A stretch of 51,687 bases of DNA from CAYRIH01 sp964424375 (GTDB lineage Bacteria; Patescibacteriota; Kazan-3B-28; UBA10110): NCBI GenBank assembly GCA_964424375.1, contig CAYRIH010000004.1, positions 1 to 51,687 on the forward strand. Direction: 5' to 3'. The translations under genes and the position numbers were made by a program. Below, in pieces: positions 8,379 to 16,519 of this stretch. Below the pieces are notes generated by a model that made no database searches, had not been told where the DNA came from, and saw nothing but the letters and a program-made list of their open reading frames with translations. How positions within the stretch are numbered: the stretch's first letter is position 1; each line of letters opens with the position of its first letter.

Positions 8379-9533
8379 TTATTTAGTATAAAATCTAGGA
8401 ATATGCTCTGGAATTCTAGTCGTTATCTCATAATTAATAGTGCCAGCCCAATCAGCAATATCAGTTGGAGTAATTTGTTTGCTTTTACTCTTCCCAATAA
8501 TTACCACCTCGTCTCCTGGTTTAGATTTAGGGCGTTTACTAATGTCCAAAATTGTCATATTCATACATACTCGGCCGACAATTGGCACAACTGATCCCTT
8601 TAGCAGCATAAACCCCATATTGCTCAGGCTTCGATCGATGCCTTCGGCATATCCCACCGGCACTACTCCTAAAATCATGGATTTTTGAGCCTGAAAATTG
8701 CAGCCATAACCAACATAACTACCAGCTGGTATTCTTTTTATTGAAACTAATCGGGTGCGATATTTCATCACCGGCTTAAGTCTAATTTTTTTAGTTTTAA
8801 ATTGTTTTTTAGCCCAAGCCCCCACCCCTCTAGATGGCCACATGCCATATATTGATATCCCTAACCTCACAGCATTATGCTGAGATTCTGGCACCAGCAT
8901 AGCTGCCGCAGAAGCAGCAGTAGAAATATATGGGATCTTACTTAAATCGATATTATGTTTCTTTAATCTGGCTATCAATTTATCAAATTGAAATAATTGC
9001 ATTTTGGTATAACTCTTATTTAATTCTTCTACACTAGCCAAATGAGTCCAAATCCCTTCTAAATACAAATAACGTCGCTTTTGAATGTTTTTGATGATAT
9101 AAATAGCTTCATTAATCAAAAAACCTAATCGATTAATGCCAGTCTCAAGTTTAATATGTACCATCACCCGTCGGCGAGTAATAAGTGCTACCCGGTTAGC
9201 ATCCAAAAATGATCGTCGATTGTGCACTATAAAGCTAATCTTGTGCCTAACCAAAGCCACCATCTCTTCTTTAGCCACTGCTCCCATTACTACAATCGGT
9301 TTAATGATTCCTTTTCTCCTAAGCATCAATGCTTCTTCTGCATTAACTACACCAAGCATATCTGCCCCACTACGATAAGCTTGCAAGGCAACTTCAAAAA
9401 TCCCATGGCCATAGGCATTGGATTTAACAACAGCAATAATTTTAACCTGAGGTTTAAGCAGTCGTTTAATTTGCCTGATATTATGATCAATTGCTCTTAA
9501 ATCTATATTGATCCAAGCAAGTGGAGCTTTCAC
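8379..9533 (-). CDS. alr: Alanine racemase
   Basis: 384 residues; PLP enzyme that makes D-alanine for peptidoglycan. The PLP lysine is in IAVVKSNAYGHG near residue 38. The catalytic tyrosine region is YVGYGCNFQ, and GRVCMNMTILDI is a family block. The GTG start (9531-9533) is set by AGGAGGTG a few bases upstream; the frame has no better ATG. It lies between gyrB (28 bases) and pyrG (3 bases), probably in one operon. Confidence 0.93.
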   Translation of the reverse strand: MKAPLAWINIDLRAIDHNIRQIKRLLKPQVKIIAVVKSNAYGHGIFEVALQAYRSGADMLGVVNAEEALMLRRKGIIKPIVVMGAVAKEEMVALVRHKISFIVHNRRSFLDANRVALITRRRVMVHIKLETGINRLGFLINEAIYIIKNIQKRRYLYLEGIWTHLASVEELNKSYTKMQLFQFDKLIARLKKHNIDLSKIPYISTAASAAAMLVPESQHNAVRLGISIYGMWPSRGVGAWAKKQFKTKKIRLKPVMKYRTRLVSIKRIPAGSYVGYGCNFQAQKSMILGVVPVGYAEGIDRSLSNMGFMLLKGSVVPIVGRVCMNMTILDISKRPKSKPGDEVVIIGKSKSKQITPTDIADWAGTINYEITTRIPEHIPRFYTK

Positions 9534-9561
9534 TTTTCACCTCCTAAGTGATACTTTTCTA

Positions 9562-11688
9562 TTATATATCCAAGTCTTGAACTTCTTGAGCATGAGCTTG
9601 AATAAACTCCTTGCGGGGCGCTACCTCATCGCCCATCAATGTTCTAAATAATTTATCTGCCCGAACTGCATCTCCAATAGTAACTCTATACATAGTTCTA
9701 TGTTCGGGATCCATTGTAGTTGCCCATAACTGAATTGGATTCATTTCTCCCAAACCCTTATAACGTTGAATGTCTGCCACCTTTTTAACTACGTCCTCGC
9801 CAGCTTTTTCTAAAATTTTTTCTTCGTCATCTAGTTTTCTATGTTTAAATTCTTTGCCAACTTCTTTAGTACCAGTAGATTTCTTAATTTCAGACAGTAT
9901 CTTATCTTTTTCTTTGTCAGAATAAGCATAGGCTTGATATTTGCCTCTTTTAATTAAATACAATGGCGGTCGGGCAATATATAAATATCCTTTATCGATA
10001 ATATCCCGCATATAACGATAAAAGAAAGTCATCAACAATGTGCGAATATGAGCCCCATCTATATCAGCATCCGTCATAATTATAACTCGATGATATCTAA
10101 TTTTATCAATATTAAACTGTTCACCAATGCCAGCGCCCAAAGCTATAATCAAAGATTTCACTTCATTGTTGCTAAGCATTTTATCAAGCCTAGCCCGTTC
10201 CACATTAAGAATCTTTCCTCGCAACGGCAAAACAGCTTGAAAACTTCTATCGCGTCCTTGTTTAGCACTTCCACCGGCACTATCCCCCTCAACAATATAA
10301 AGCTCACTCTTAGCTGGATCTTTCTGCGAACAATCTGCCAACTTGCCAGGTAAAGTCATTCCTTCTAAAGCTCCCTTGCGGATAATGGTGTCTCTAGCTG
10401 CCCTAGCGGCCAGGCGCGCTTTAGCCGCTAATAAAGTTTTATTAATAATTCTTCTAGCATCTGCGGGATGTTCTTCTAAATAACTGGAGAAATAATTGCT
10501 AAAAACAGAATCAACAGTGGTTCTAATTTCTGTATTACCCAATTTAGATTTAGTTTGTCCTTCAAATTGGGGATCAGGCAATTTCACACTAATAACTGTC
10601 GTTAAACCCTCTCGAACATCATCACCAGTCAGCGAATCATCATTATCCTTAATTAAATTATGTTTTCTGGCATAACTATTAATTGTTCTAGTTAAAGCAG
10701 TTCTGAAACCAACCACATGAGTGCCACCTTCAACATTGTGAATATTATTAGCAAAAGCAAATAAAAACTCGTTGTAATCTTCCGTATATTGAAGCGCAAT
10801 TTCTATCCGAATATCTTTAATTTCTTTATCAACATAAAATGGTGGGGTGTTGAGAACGCCTTTACCATTGTTAATATATTCAACATAAGACTTAATGCCT
10901 CCTTCAAAATAGAATTTTTCAGACTGATTATTTTTTTCATCAACAATTTCAATTTTGACTCCTTTAGTCAAATAAGCTTGCTGACGCAAGTGGTCAATTA
11001 TAGTCTGCCAATTATAATCATCTACCTGATCAAATATCAAAGAATCTGCTTTCCAAGTAATCCTAGTACCGGTCCATTTGGTAGCGGCTCCTTTTTTAAC
11101 CGAAGCAACAATTTCACCTCGCTTATAGTCTTGGCTATATAAATTACCATCCCTCCCAACTTCTACCTTCATCCATTCTGAAAGGGCATTAGCAACCGAT
11201 GCACCTACTCCATGTAACCCACCTGACACTTTATAACCACCGCCTTCGCCAAATTTTCCACCGGCATGCAAGGTGGTCATAATAGTTTCCAAAGCAGATT
11301 TTTTTGTAACTGGATGTTTATCAACTGGAATCCCACGACCATCATCTTCTACCGTAATCGAACTATCTTTATGAATAGTGATTAAGATTTTGCTGGCATG
11401 ACCAGCCATAGCTTCATCAATTGAATTATCAACAATTTCCCAAATCAAATGATGCAGTCCTGTCGTGCCAGTAGAACCAATAAACATCCCCGGCCGTTTT
11501 CGAACTGGCTTCAGACCTTCTAATACTTGGATATCCTTAGCTTTATAACTACTACTTTTGGCAGCAGGTTTTTTAGCAGATTTAACTACAGAGATAGTTT
11601 TTTTTACCATCTTTGATTTAGCAGTTCCACGCACAACTGGAACAGGTTTTTTAGATGTCTTTTTTTGAGAATTTTTTTTGCTGGGCAT
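9562..11688 (-). CDS. gyrB: DNA gyrase subunit B with a basic N-terminal extension
   Basis: 708 residues. GHKL ATPase motifs: EIVDNSIDEAMAG, DDGRGIPV and GLHGVGASVANALS. TOPRIM: EGDSAGGSAKQGRDR and TDADIDGAHI. It ends with GLGEMNPIQLW, the usual GyrB tail, and lacks the large insert seen in proteobacteria. Unusual feature: before the normal start (YKAKDIQVLEGL) there is a tail of about 47 residues rich in Lys, Ser, Ala and Pro (SAKKPAAKSSS). GyrA is not in the window. Confidence 0.95.
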   Translation of the reverse strand: MPSKKNSQKKTSKKPVPVVRGTAKSKMVKKTISVVKSAKKPAAKSSSYKAKDIQVLEGLKPVRKRPGMFIGSTGTTGLHHLIWEIVDNSIDEAMAGHASKILITIHKDSSITVEDDGRGIPVDKHPVTKKSALETIMTTLHAGGKFGEGGGYKVSGGLHGVGASVANALSEWMKVEVGRDGNLYSQDYKRGEIVASVKKGAATKWTGTRITWKADSLIFDQVDDYNWQTIIDHLRQQAYLTKGVKIEIVDEKNNQSEKFYFEGGIKSYVEYINNGKGVLNTPPFYVDKEIKDIRIEIALQYTEDYNEFLFAFANNIHNVEGGTHVVGFRTALTRTINSYARKHNLIKDNDDSLTGDDVREGLTTVISVKLPDPQFEGQTKSKLGNTEIRTTVDSVFSNYFSSYLEEHPADARRIINKTLLAAKARLAARAARDTIIRKGALEGMTLPGKLADCSQKDPAKSELYIVEGDSAGGSAKQGRDRSFQAVLPLRGKILNVERARLDKMLSNNEVKSLIIALGAGIGEQFNIDKIRYHRVIIMTDADIDGAHIRTLLMTFFYRYMRDIIDKGYLYIARPPLYLIKRGKYQAYAYSDKEKDKILSEIKKSTGTKEVGKEFKHRKLDDEEKILEKAGEDVVKKVADIQRYKGLGEMNPIQLWATTMDPEHRTMYRVTIGDAVRADKLFRTLMGDEVAPRKEFIQAHAQEVQDLDI

Positions 11689-11692
11689 TAAT

Positions 11693-11804
11693 AAAAAATT
11701 ATAAAAAACAAACAGTTAAGTGATTTTATTTGGGCATCACTCAACCCCCACAGAGGCCCCTGTGGAGCTACTATAATTATAACTAAAACTAACCCTTAAA
11801 ACAA
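11693..11804 (-). promoter_or_regulatory. gyrB promoter and hairpin leader with U-run
   Basis: Minus strand: TTGTTT (11799-11804), 17 bases, TATAAT (11776-11781). The leader then has a hairpin CCACAG/CTGTGG (11748-11765) and a second hairpin GTTGAGTGAT/ATCACTTAAC (11715-11745), directly followed by a T-rich run just before the gyrB ATG. The second hairpin could terminate pheT transcripts or attenuate gyrB. Confidence 0.6.
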
Positions 11805-11821
11805 GCAGAATACAAACAAAA

Positions 11822-14218
11822 TTATGTGCTCTGAGAACCTCTAATCTTGCCTCGATATTTAGTAATTATTAAATTAATAAGCCGGCTTTCTGTAGTCCTA
11901 ATCTCGTGTTCGATTAGAGTCCTATCAAACGATTGTAATCTCACTCTTAAACCAATTGATCGCTTGCTATTTTTAAGTTGATAAATATCAAACACATTAA
12001 CATCAATTATTAGTACTGAACTTTGTAAGATGTCATCTATTAAAAATCCAACTGAAACGGAGGTTGGTAATTCAACAGACAGATCAAAAGACGAAGTTGG
12101 ATACTGACTAAAGGGCAGAAACTTTTTATCTATCTTAACCGATAATTCAAATAATTGGGCCAAATCTATTTCAGCCCAAACAGTAACCGGAGGTAAATCT
12201 AAATCATTAGCTAGCGATGGGCTAATTTCTTCTAAACTACCTAGAGCTTGTTGGTTAGATACGATTCTTAAAATATTAATATATTTATCATCATTTGGCC
12301 CAGGCACTGAAACAAATTTAATATTAGGAATGTCTTGAATAATGTGTTCTAACACTCCTCGCAAAACTCTATAAGCATCTTGCTGTTTAGAACTAACTAC
12401 CATGGCTATTGATTTTCTTTCTAGTGGTAGTATTGTCTTTGGATCAAATTCAAAAATTGTATTAATCTCAAATAATTTAAGTTCTGTTTCTGTTTGATTA
12501 TTGGATACAAATCGTAGCAAGTTTGGTCCTAAGCTAGAATTTAAATGAGTCCAATTAACATTTAAAGGATTAACCAGCTTGAGTCCAGGATCAAGTTCTA
12601 TACCAGCCTTATTCGCTTGCGTCTGCCCTATAAAACTATGGCTGGGAGTTTCACTAAAACCTAATTTGACCAGACAATCTTTAAGAGCTTCTATGTTTTG
12701 GTAATTCTGATTAATTGCCGGTGGATGCATAGTTACTATCGGCATCATCGGCTCTACCTTGTCTATACCTATTATCCGGACTACTTCTTCAGCAACATCT
12801 GCCAGCTCTTTAATATCTAATCTAAATAAAGGCGGGGTGACTTTAATTTTATTTTTTGACTGACGAACAGAAAAACTTAGATTTTTTAAAACTGAAATGA
12901 TTTGTGAAGATGTTAATTCCATCCCTAAAAGATTATTAATCTCTTGAACCGATATTTCAATTTCCTTAAGGTTGGACTGATCATTGCCAACCTTGACTGT
13001 TCCTTTAGATATTAGCGCCCCAGGAATAAGCGATTGAATTAAATGCAAAGTTCTGTCCATTGCTAGTTGGCTTAGATAAGAACTCGAACCTCTTTCAAAA
13101 CGCAGGGAAGCATCTGTAGATATTCCCAGGCTTTTTGATCCTCGCCGAATAACTATTGGGCTAAAATCAGCTATTTCTATAATTATTTCTTTAGTTAAAT
13201 CATTAACTCCACTAATTTCTCCTCCCATAATTCCAGCTATGGCTAGAGGCGATCTTTGATTAGCAATTAATAAAACTTCGGGGTTTAATTTTTGCTGTTG
13301 ACCATCCAAAGTCAGAATTGTCTCATTGGCTTGAGCCTGGCGAACAATAATTTTTTTATCTTGCACTTTACTGGCATCAAAAATATGAATTGGTTGACCA
13401 GTCTCCAACATCACCAGGTTCGATATATCAACTAAATTATTAATCGATCTAATTCCCCCACTAATCAATTTATCTCTTAACCATTCCGGAGACTGGGCTG
13501 TTTCTATATTGCCCACCCACCGCGCACTATAATATGGACAAGCCTTCTTGTTTTCTATACTAATTTCAATCTTTTCAGATGTTTTAAGCGAAGCTTCTTC
13601 ATTGAAATCTGTTTTGAGTGGAATTTTCCAGGGTTTACCCATCGTGGCTGAAATTTCCCTAGCTATACCAATATAAGAAAGATAATCTGGCCGATTGGAT
13701 AAAATTTTTAAATCTAGGATGGCATCATTGCTCATATCCAATATTTCATTAGCTGGCCGGCCGACAGAAGCACTGGCCGGCAAAATTAAAATGCCAGTAG
13801 ATTTTTCTTCCCTGGCCCCTGGCCGGGCAGGCGGGCAGGCAAGTCCCAATTCAGCTCCACTGCAAATCATACCCGTTGATTCTATGCCTCTAATTTTAGT
13901 TTTTTTAATTTCTCCACCAGACAATTTGCTTCCCACTAAAGCTAATGGAACTTTTTGTCCAACCTCAATATTGGAAGCTCCGCAGACAACCTCCACTTGT
14001 TTTCCGCGACCAATATCCAAAACTACCAAATGTAATTTATCAGCATTAGGGTGCGAATTAATCTTTAAAATCTCTGCTATTATCACACCAGTATAGCCAG
14101 GACTCAAAGAAGATGTAGATTCAACTTCAGTAATATGTAAATTAATCAAATCTGCCAGTTCAGATGAACTAAATTTGAAATCTACTAATTCTTTTAACCA
14201 ATTATATGAAAACTTCAT
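11822..14218 (-). CDS. pheT: Phenylalanyl-tRNA synthetase beta subunit
   Basis: 798 residues, normal length. The N-terminal tRNA-binding domain (GVIIAEILKINSHPNADKLH, then VVCGASNI) is followed by B3/B4 (RPDYLSYIGIAREISA), B5 and the C-terminal anticodon-binding fold (DLSVELP, SFDRTLI). It starts at ATG 14216-14218, four bases (CGGG) after the pheS stop. Oddity: near residue 128 a repeat-encoded insert (ACPPARPGARE) interrupts the usual GMICS.AELGL..E block. Confidence 0.95.
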   Translation of the reverse strand: MKFSYNWLKELVDFKFSSSELADLINLHITEVESTSSLSPGYTGVIIAEILKINSHPNADKLHLVVLDIGRGKQVEVVCGASNIEVGQKVPLALVGSKLSGGEIKKTKIRGIESTGMICSGAELGLACPPARPGAREEKSTGILILPASASVGRPANEILDMSNDAILDLKILSNRPDYLSYIGIAREISATMGKPWKIPLKTDFNEEASLKTSEKIEISIENKKACPYYSARWVGNIETAQSPEWLRDKLISGGIRSINNLVDISNLVMLETGQPIHIFDASKVQDKKIIVRQAQANETILTLDGQQQKLNPEVLLIANQRSPLAIAGIMGGEISGVNDLTKEIIIEIADFSPIVIRRGSKSLGISTDASLRFERGSSSYLSQLAMDRTLHLIQSLIPGALISKGTVKVGNDQSNLKEIEISVQEINNLLGMELTSSQIISVLKNLSFSVRQSKNKIKVTPPLFRLDIKELADVAEEVVRIIGIDKVEPMMPIVTMHPPAINQNYQNIEALKDCLVKLGFSETPSHSFIGQTQANKAGIELDPGLKLVNPLNVNWTHLNSSLGPNLLRFVSNNQTETELKLFEINTIFEFDPKTILPLERKSIAMVVSSKQQDAYRVLRGVLEHIIQDIPNIKFVSVPGPNDDKYINILRIVSNQQALGSLEEISPSLANDLDLPPVTVWAEIDLAQLFELSVKIDKKFLPFSQYPTSSFDLSVELPTSVSVGFLIDDILQSSVLIIDVNVFDIYQLKNSKRSIGLRVRLQSFDRTLIEHEIRTTESRLINLIITKYRGKIRGSQST
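13811..13843. repeat. Repetitive GC-rich palindromic element inside pheT
   Basis: A GC-rich island in AT-rich coding sequence. 13817-13832 is identical over 16 bases to 47057-47072 (intergenic, beside secE) and, inverted, to 23814-23829 (a long intergenic hairpin). The element is in frame and adds about 11 residues to PheT. Confidence 0.7.
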
Positions 14219-14222
14219 CCCG

Positions 14223-15212
14223 TTAAAATTGTTTTATAAATCTTAGATCTCCACTCAGAAACAATCTGATATCATTAATATCATATTTCAGCATAGCTAG
14301 CCTTTCGACACCTACTCCAAAAGCAAAACCAGAATACTCGTCAGGATCAATGCCTACATTACGTAGAACCTGAGGATGAACCATGCCACAACCCATTAAC
14401 TCCAACCATTTATCATTAAACCAAACATCTACTTCAAAACTAGGTTCTGTAAAGGGGAAGAAGCTGGGACGAAATCTAACTCGATAATTCCCTCCTAAAA
14501 TCCGTTTAACAAAATAAGTGATTACAGCTTTAAGATGAGCCACTGAGATATTTTTATCTATCATTAACCCTTCCATTTGAGAAAAAACAGCTGCGTGAGT
14601 AGCATCCTCTGCTTCATAGCGAAATGTCCTGCCGGGAACCATAATCCTAATTGGAGGTTTATGGTCCAACATATATCTAATCTGGACCGGGGAAGTATGA
14701 GTTCTGAGTAGTACACTATTTTTACTACCCTTGCCTTTCTTGAGCCAAAAAGTATCCCATTCGTCTCTAGCGGGATGCTCTGGTGGGATATTAAGCATAT
14801 CGAAATTATATAATTCCAGCTCTGCCTCTGGTCCCTCAGCTATCTCAAAACCCAACTCAATTAAAGTATCTATCAATTGTCTAGTAATCAAAGTTATGGG
14901 GCTCAAATGCCCTGTAACTAGATCAATTCCAGGCAATGTAACATCTCTTTGCATTAATGTCGTTTGCTGGGCAACCAACAACTCAGCCTGCCTAATTTTT
15001 GCCATTTTTTCTATGGCAATTTTAGCTTGATTAGCTATGGCTCCAATTTGCTTGCGCTCCGCCAAATTTAAAGTGCTTAATGATTTAAGAATTTGGGTTA
15101 GTTTAGATTTGCGACCTATAAACTTGGCCAAAACAATTTGCAAAGATTTTTCATCACTTTGAGCTATGGCAATTTTAGCTTGATTAATTATTTTTTCTAT
15201 TTCTTCCTGCAT
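14223..15212 (-). CDS. pheS: Phenylalanyl-tRNA synthetase alpha subunit
   Basis: 329 residues. An N-terminal coiled coil is followed by the class II catalytic core: motif 2 region PGRTFRYEAEDATHAAVFSQ and motif 3 GFAFGVGVERLAML. FDMLNIPPEHPARDEWDTFW is a PheS signature. It forms an operon with pheT and lies four bases downstream of a small membrane protein gene. Confidence 0.95.
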   Translation of the reverse strand: MQEEIEKIINQAKIAIAQSDEKSLQIVLAKFIGRKSKLTQILKSLSTLNLAERKQIGAIANQAKIAIEKMAKIRQAELLVAQQTTLMQRDVTLPGIDLVTGHLSPITLITRQLIDTLIELGFEIAEGPEAELELYNFDMLNIPPEHPARDEWDTFWLKKGKGSKNSVLLRTHTSPVQIRYMLDHKPPIRIMVPGRTFRYEAEDATHAAVFSQMEGLMIDKNISVAHLKAVITYFVKRILGGNYRVRFRPSFFPFTEPSFEVDVWFNDKWLELMGCGMVHPQVLRNVGIDPDEYSGFAFGVGVERLAMLKYDINDIRLFLSGDLRFIKQF

Positions 15213-15216
15213 AAAT

Positions 15217-15582
15217 TCAACGTTTAAAATACATATCTAAAATAACAGCAATTACTATTACCGATAAGCCATTCCACCAAGTTAAAACATGTATAGTTTG
15301 CATAATCAGCACAATTGTAAAAACAATACTTAAAATTAACCCCTGTCTAACAGATTCTGGCATTATGTTAATTATTTCTAATGTGCCCTTTTTAAATTTG
15401 TATAAATAAAAAAATGGAATCGATAATCCGGCCAGTAGGATTAAAATACTTAAAAACATCATAGCAAAAACTACCCAGCTTGATTCATTTGGATTAAAAT
15501 TACTGATAATTAAAACCATAGCCACACCTGCCATAAAAGCGGCTAATATCATTCCATATAAACTTTTGGGTAATCCCTCCAT
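15217..15582 (-). CDS. Small four-helix membrane protein of unknown function
   Basis: 121 residues with four predicted membrane segments (GMILAAFMAGVAMVLIISNF, WVVFAMMFLSILILLAGLSI, ILSIVFTIVLIMQTIHVL, LSVIVIAVILDMYF). No family is recognised. It sits immediately upstream of pheS and may share its transcript. The first codons (ATGGAGGGA) contain a Shine-Dalgarno-like string while none lies upstream, so the start is uncertain and may be leaderless. Confidence 0.65.
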   Translation of the reverse strand: MEGLPKSLYGMILAAFMAGVAMVLIISNFNPNESSWVVFAMMFLSILILLAGLSIPFFYLYKFKKGTLEIINIMPESVRQGLILSIVFTIVLIMQTIHVLTWWNGLSVIVIAVILDMYFKR

Positions 15583-15623
15583 ATATTAATTCTAACATTA
15601 TCATCTGGATCGTATGTACTAAA

Positions 15624-15651
15624 AAGCCCCGAATAATAATCGGGGCAGTAA
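15624..15651 (-). terminator. Intrinsic terminator after the HTH gene
   Basis: GCCCCGAT/ATTCGGGGC hairpin followed by TTTTT on the minus strand. Confidence 0.8.
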
Positions 15652-15676
15652 TTTTTTATATTCCATTGAATTATTA

Positions 15677-15886
15677 CTAAACGTATCTTTGAGCGCGTCT
15701 GGGTGGAAAAAGCTCTAAAATCGGTATTTTTAGGGCTCGTGAAAGTTTCTGCTTAGTGCTCTTCGTAGGATTTGAGGAGAGCCCACTTTCAATGAAATAG
15801 ATAACTATCTGGCTAATACCACTAGCTTTCGCCAATTCTTCAGAGGTCATTGATTTTATGTCCTTATAGTAACGCAAGCGGTTCAC
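15677..15886 (-). CDS. Small XRE-family DNA-binding protein
   Basis: 69 residues. It contains a helix-turn-helix of the Cro/CI type (MTSEELAKASGISQIVIYFIESG) and ends PPRRAQRYV. The GTG start at 15884-15886 is chosen because AAAGGAGG lies seven bases upstream; the frame remains open to an ATG at 15919 but that would place the ribosome binding site inside the gene. Single domain, probably a transcriptional repressor. It has its own terminator. Confidence 0.8.
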   Translation of the reverse strand: MNRLRYYKDIKSMTSEELAKASGISQIVIYFIESGLSSNPTKSTKQKLSRALKIPILELFPPRRAQRYV

Positions 15887-16000
15887 TTGTTGGCCTCCTT
15901 TTCTTTCTGACTTTTCCAAGTGGTAATTTTTTAAGTAACAATAAGTTTAAATATAAACTATAATTCACTCCTGGACAATACTTTTTTACTGTTTATGTAA

Positions 16001-16354
16001 GAAAAAGGCTGACAAACCGCCCTAAAATATAAAATAATTTGACGCTGCCAGCCTTTTAACCAAAGTTGACTTTAAAGAGTTACCAAATTGGTACTCAAGG
16101 CCAAACTAAGGCATAAGATGCTTACCCGATCATTGCATCAATCTCAAACTATTCTTATGGTCCCTCACTTTAAAGTGGAAACCGTAATTTCCTAAAGGTG
16201 CAAAAAGTTTCAATTTTTTGTTTTTATTTTAGAATAGGGATCGATCAGGTATCCCGAAATCGAATAGTGAGAGAAAGAGGTTCACTAAGATATTTTTGTT
16301 ACTAAACCACTCTCTCTAACCATTCACTACTATTTATTAATGTGCTCAGCAAAT
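16001..16354 (-). ncRNA. Candidate structured non-coding RNA (about 350 nt)
   Basis: The ~600-base gap between the HTH gene and the DnaQ-like gene has no ORF but a near-consensus promoter on the minus strand: TTGACA (16384-16389), 17 bases, TATGAT (16361-16366). The predicted RNA starts with a long stem (about 18 pairs, GAGAGAGTGGTTTAGTAA with TTAGTGAACCTCTTTCTC). It then has GGGAT/ATCCC, GGAAA/TTTCC, CACTTTAAAGTG and ACCAATTTGGT hairpins. The terminator is AGGCTGGC/GTCAGCCT then TTTTTC. I could not match it to tmRNA, RNase P, SRP or 6S signatures. Confidence 0.65.
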
Positions 16355-16360
16355 TATAAT

Positions 16361-16389
16361 ATCATAATAAAAATAAGCCTCTATGTCAA
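16361..16389 (-). promoter_or_regulatory. Strong sigma70-type promoter for the non-coding RNA
   Basis: TTGACA and TATGAT with 17 bases between: the best match to consensus in the housekeeping half of the window. Confidence 0.8.
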
Positions 16390-16519
16390 CAATAATTAGG
16401 CTAATTAGACAAAAAATATGCTTTGGGAGCTAAAAGTTTATCTATGAAATTAACAACTTTAACCAAGTTATCCACACTTTTTCCACATTTCTCAATCTAT
16501 TTGGCAATCATGATAACGA

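Noticed and set aside
16001..16354. tmRNA or RNase P RNA
   Set aside because: No tag-peptide frame, no tRNA-like end with GGTTCGA, and none of the conserved RNase P core strings could be seen.
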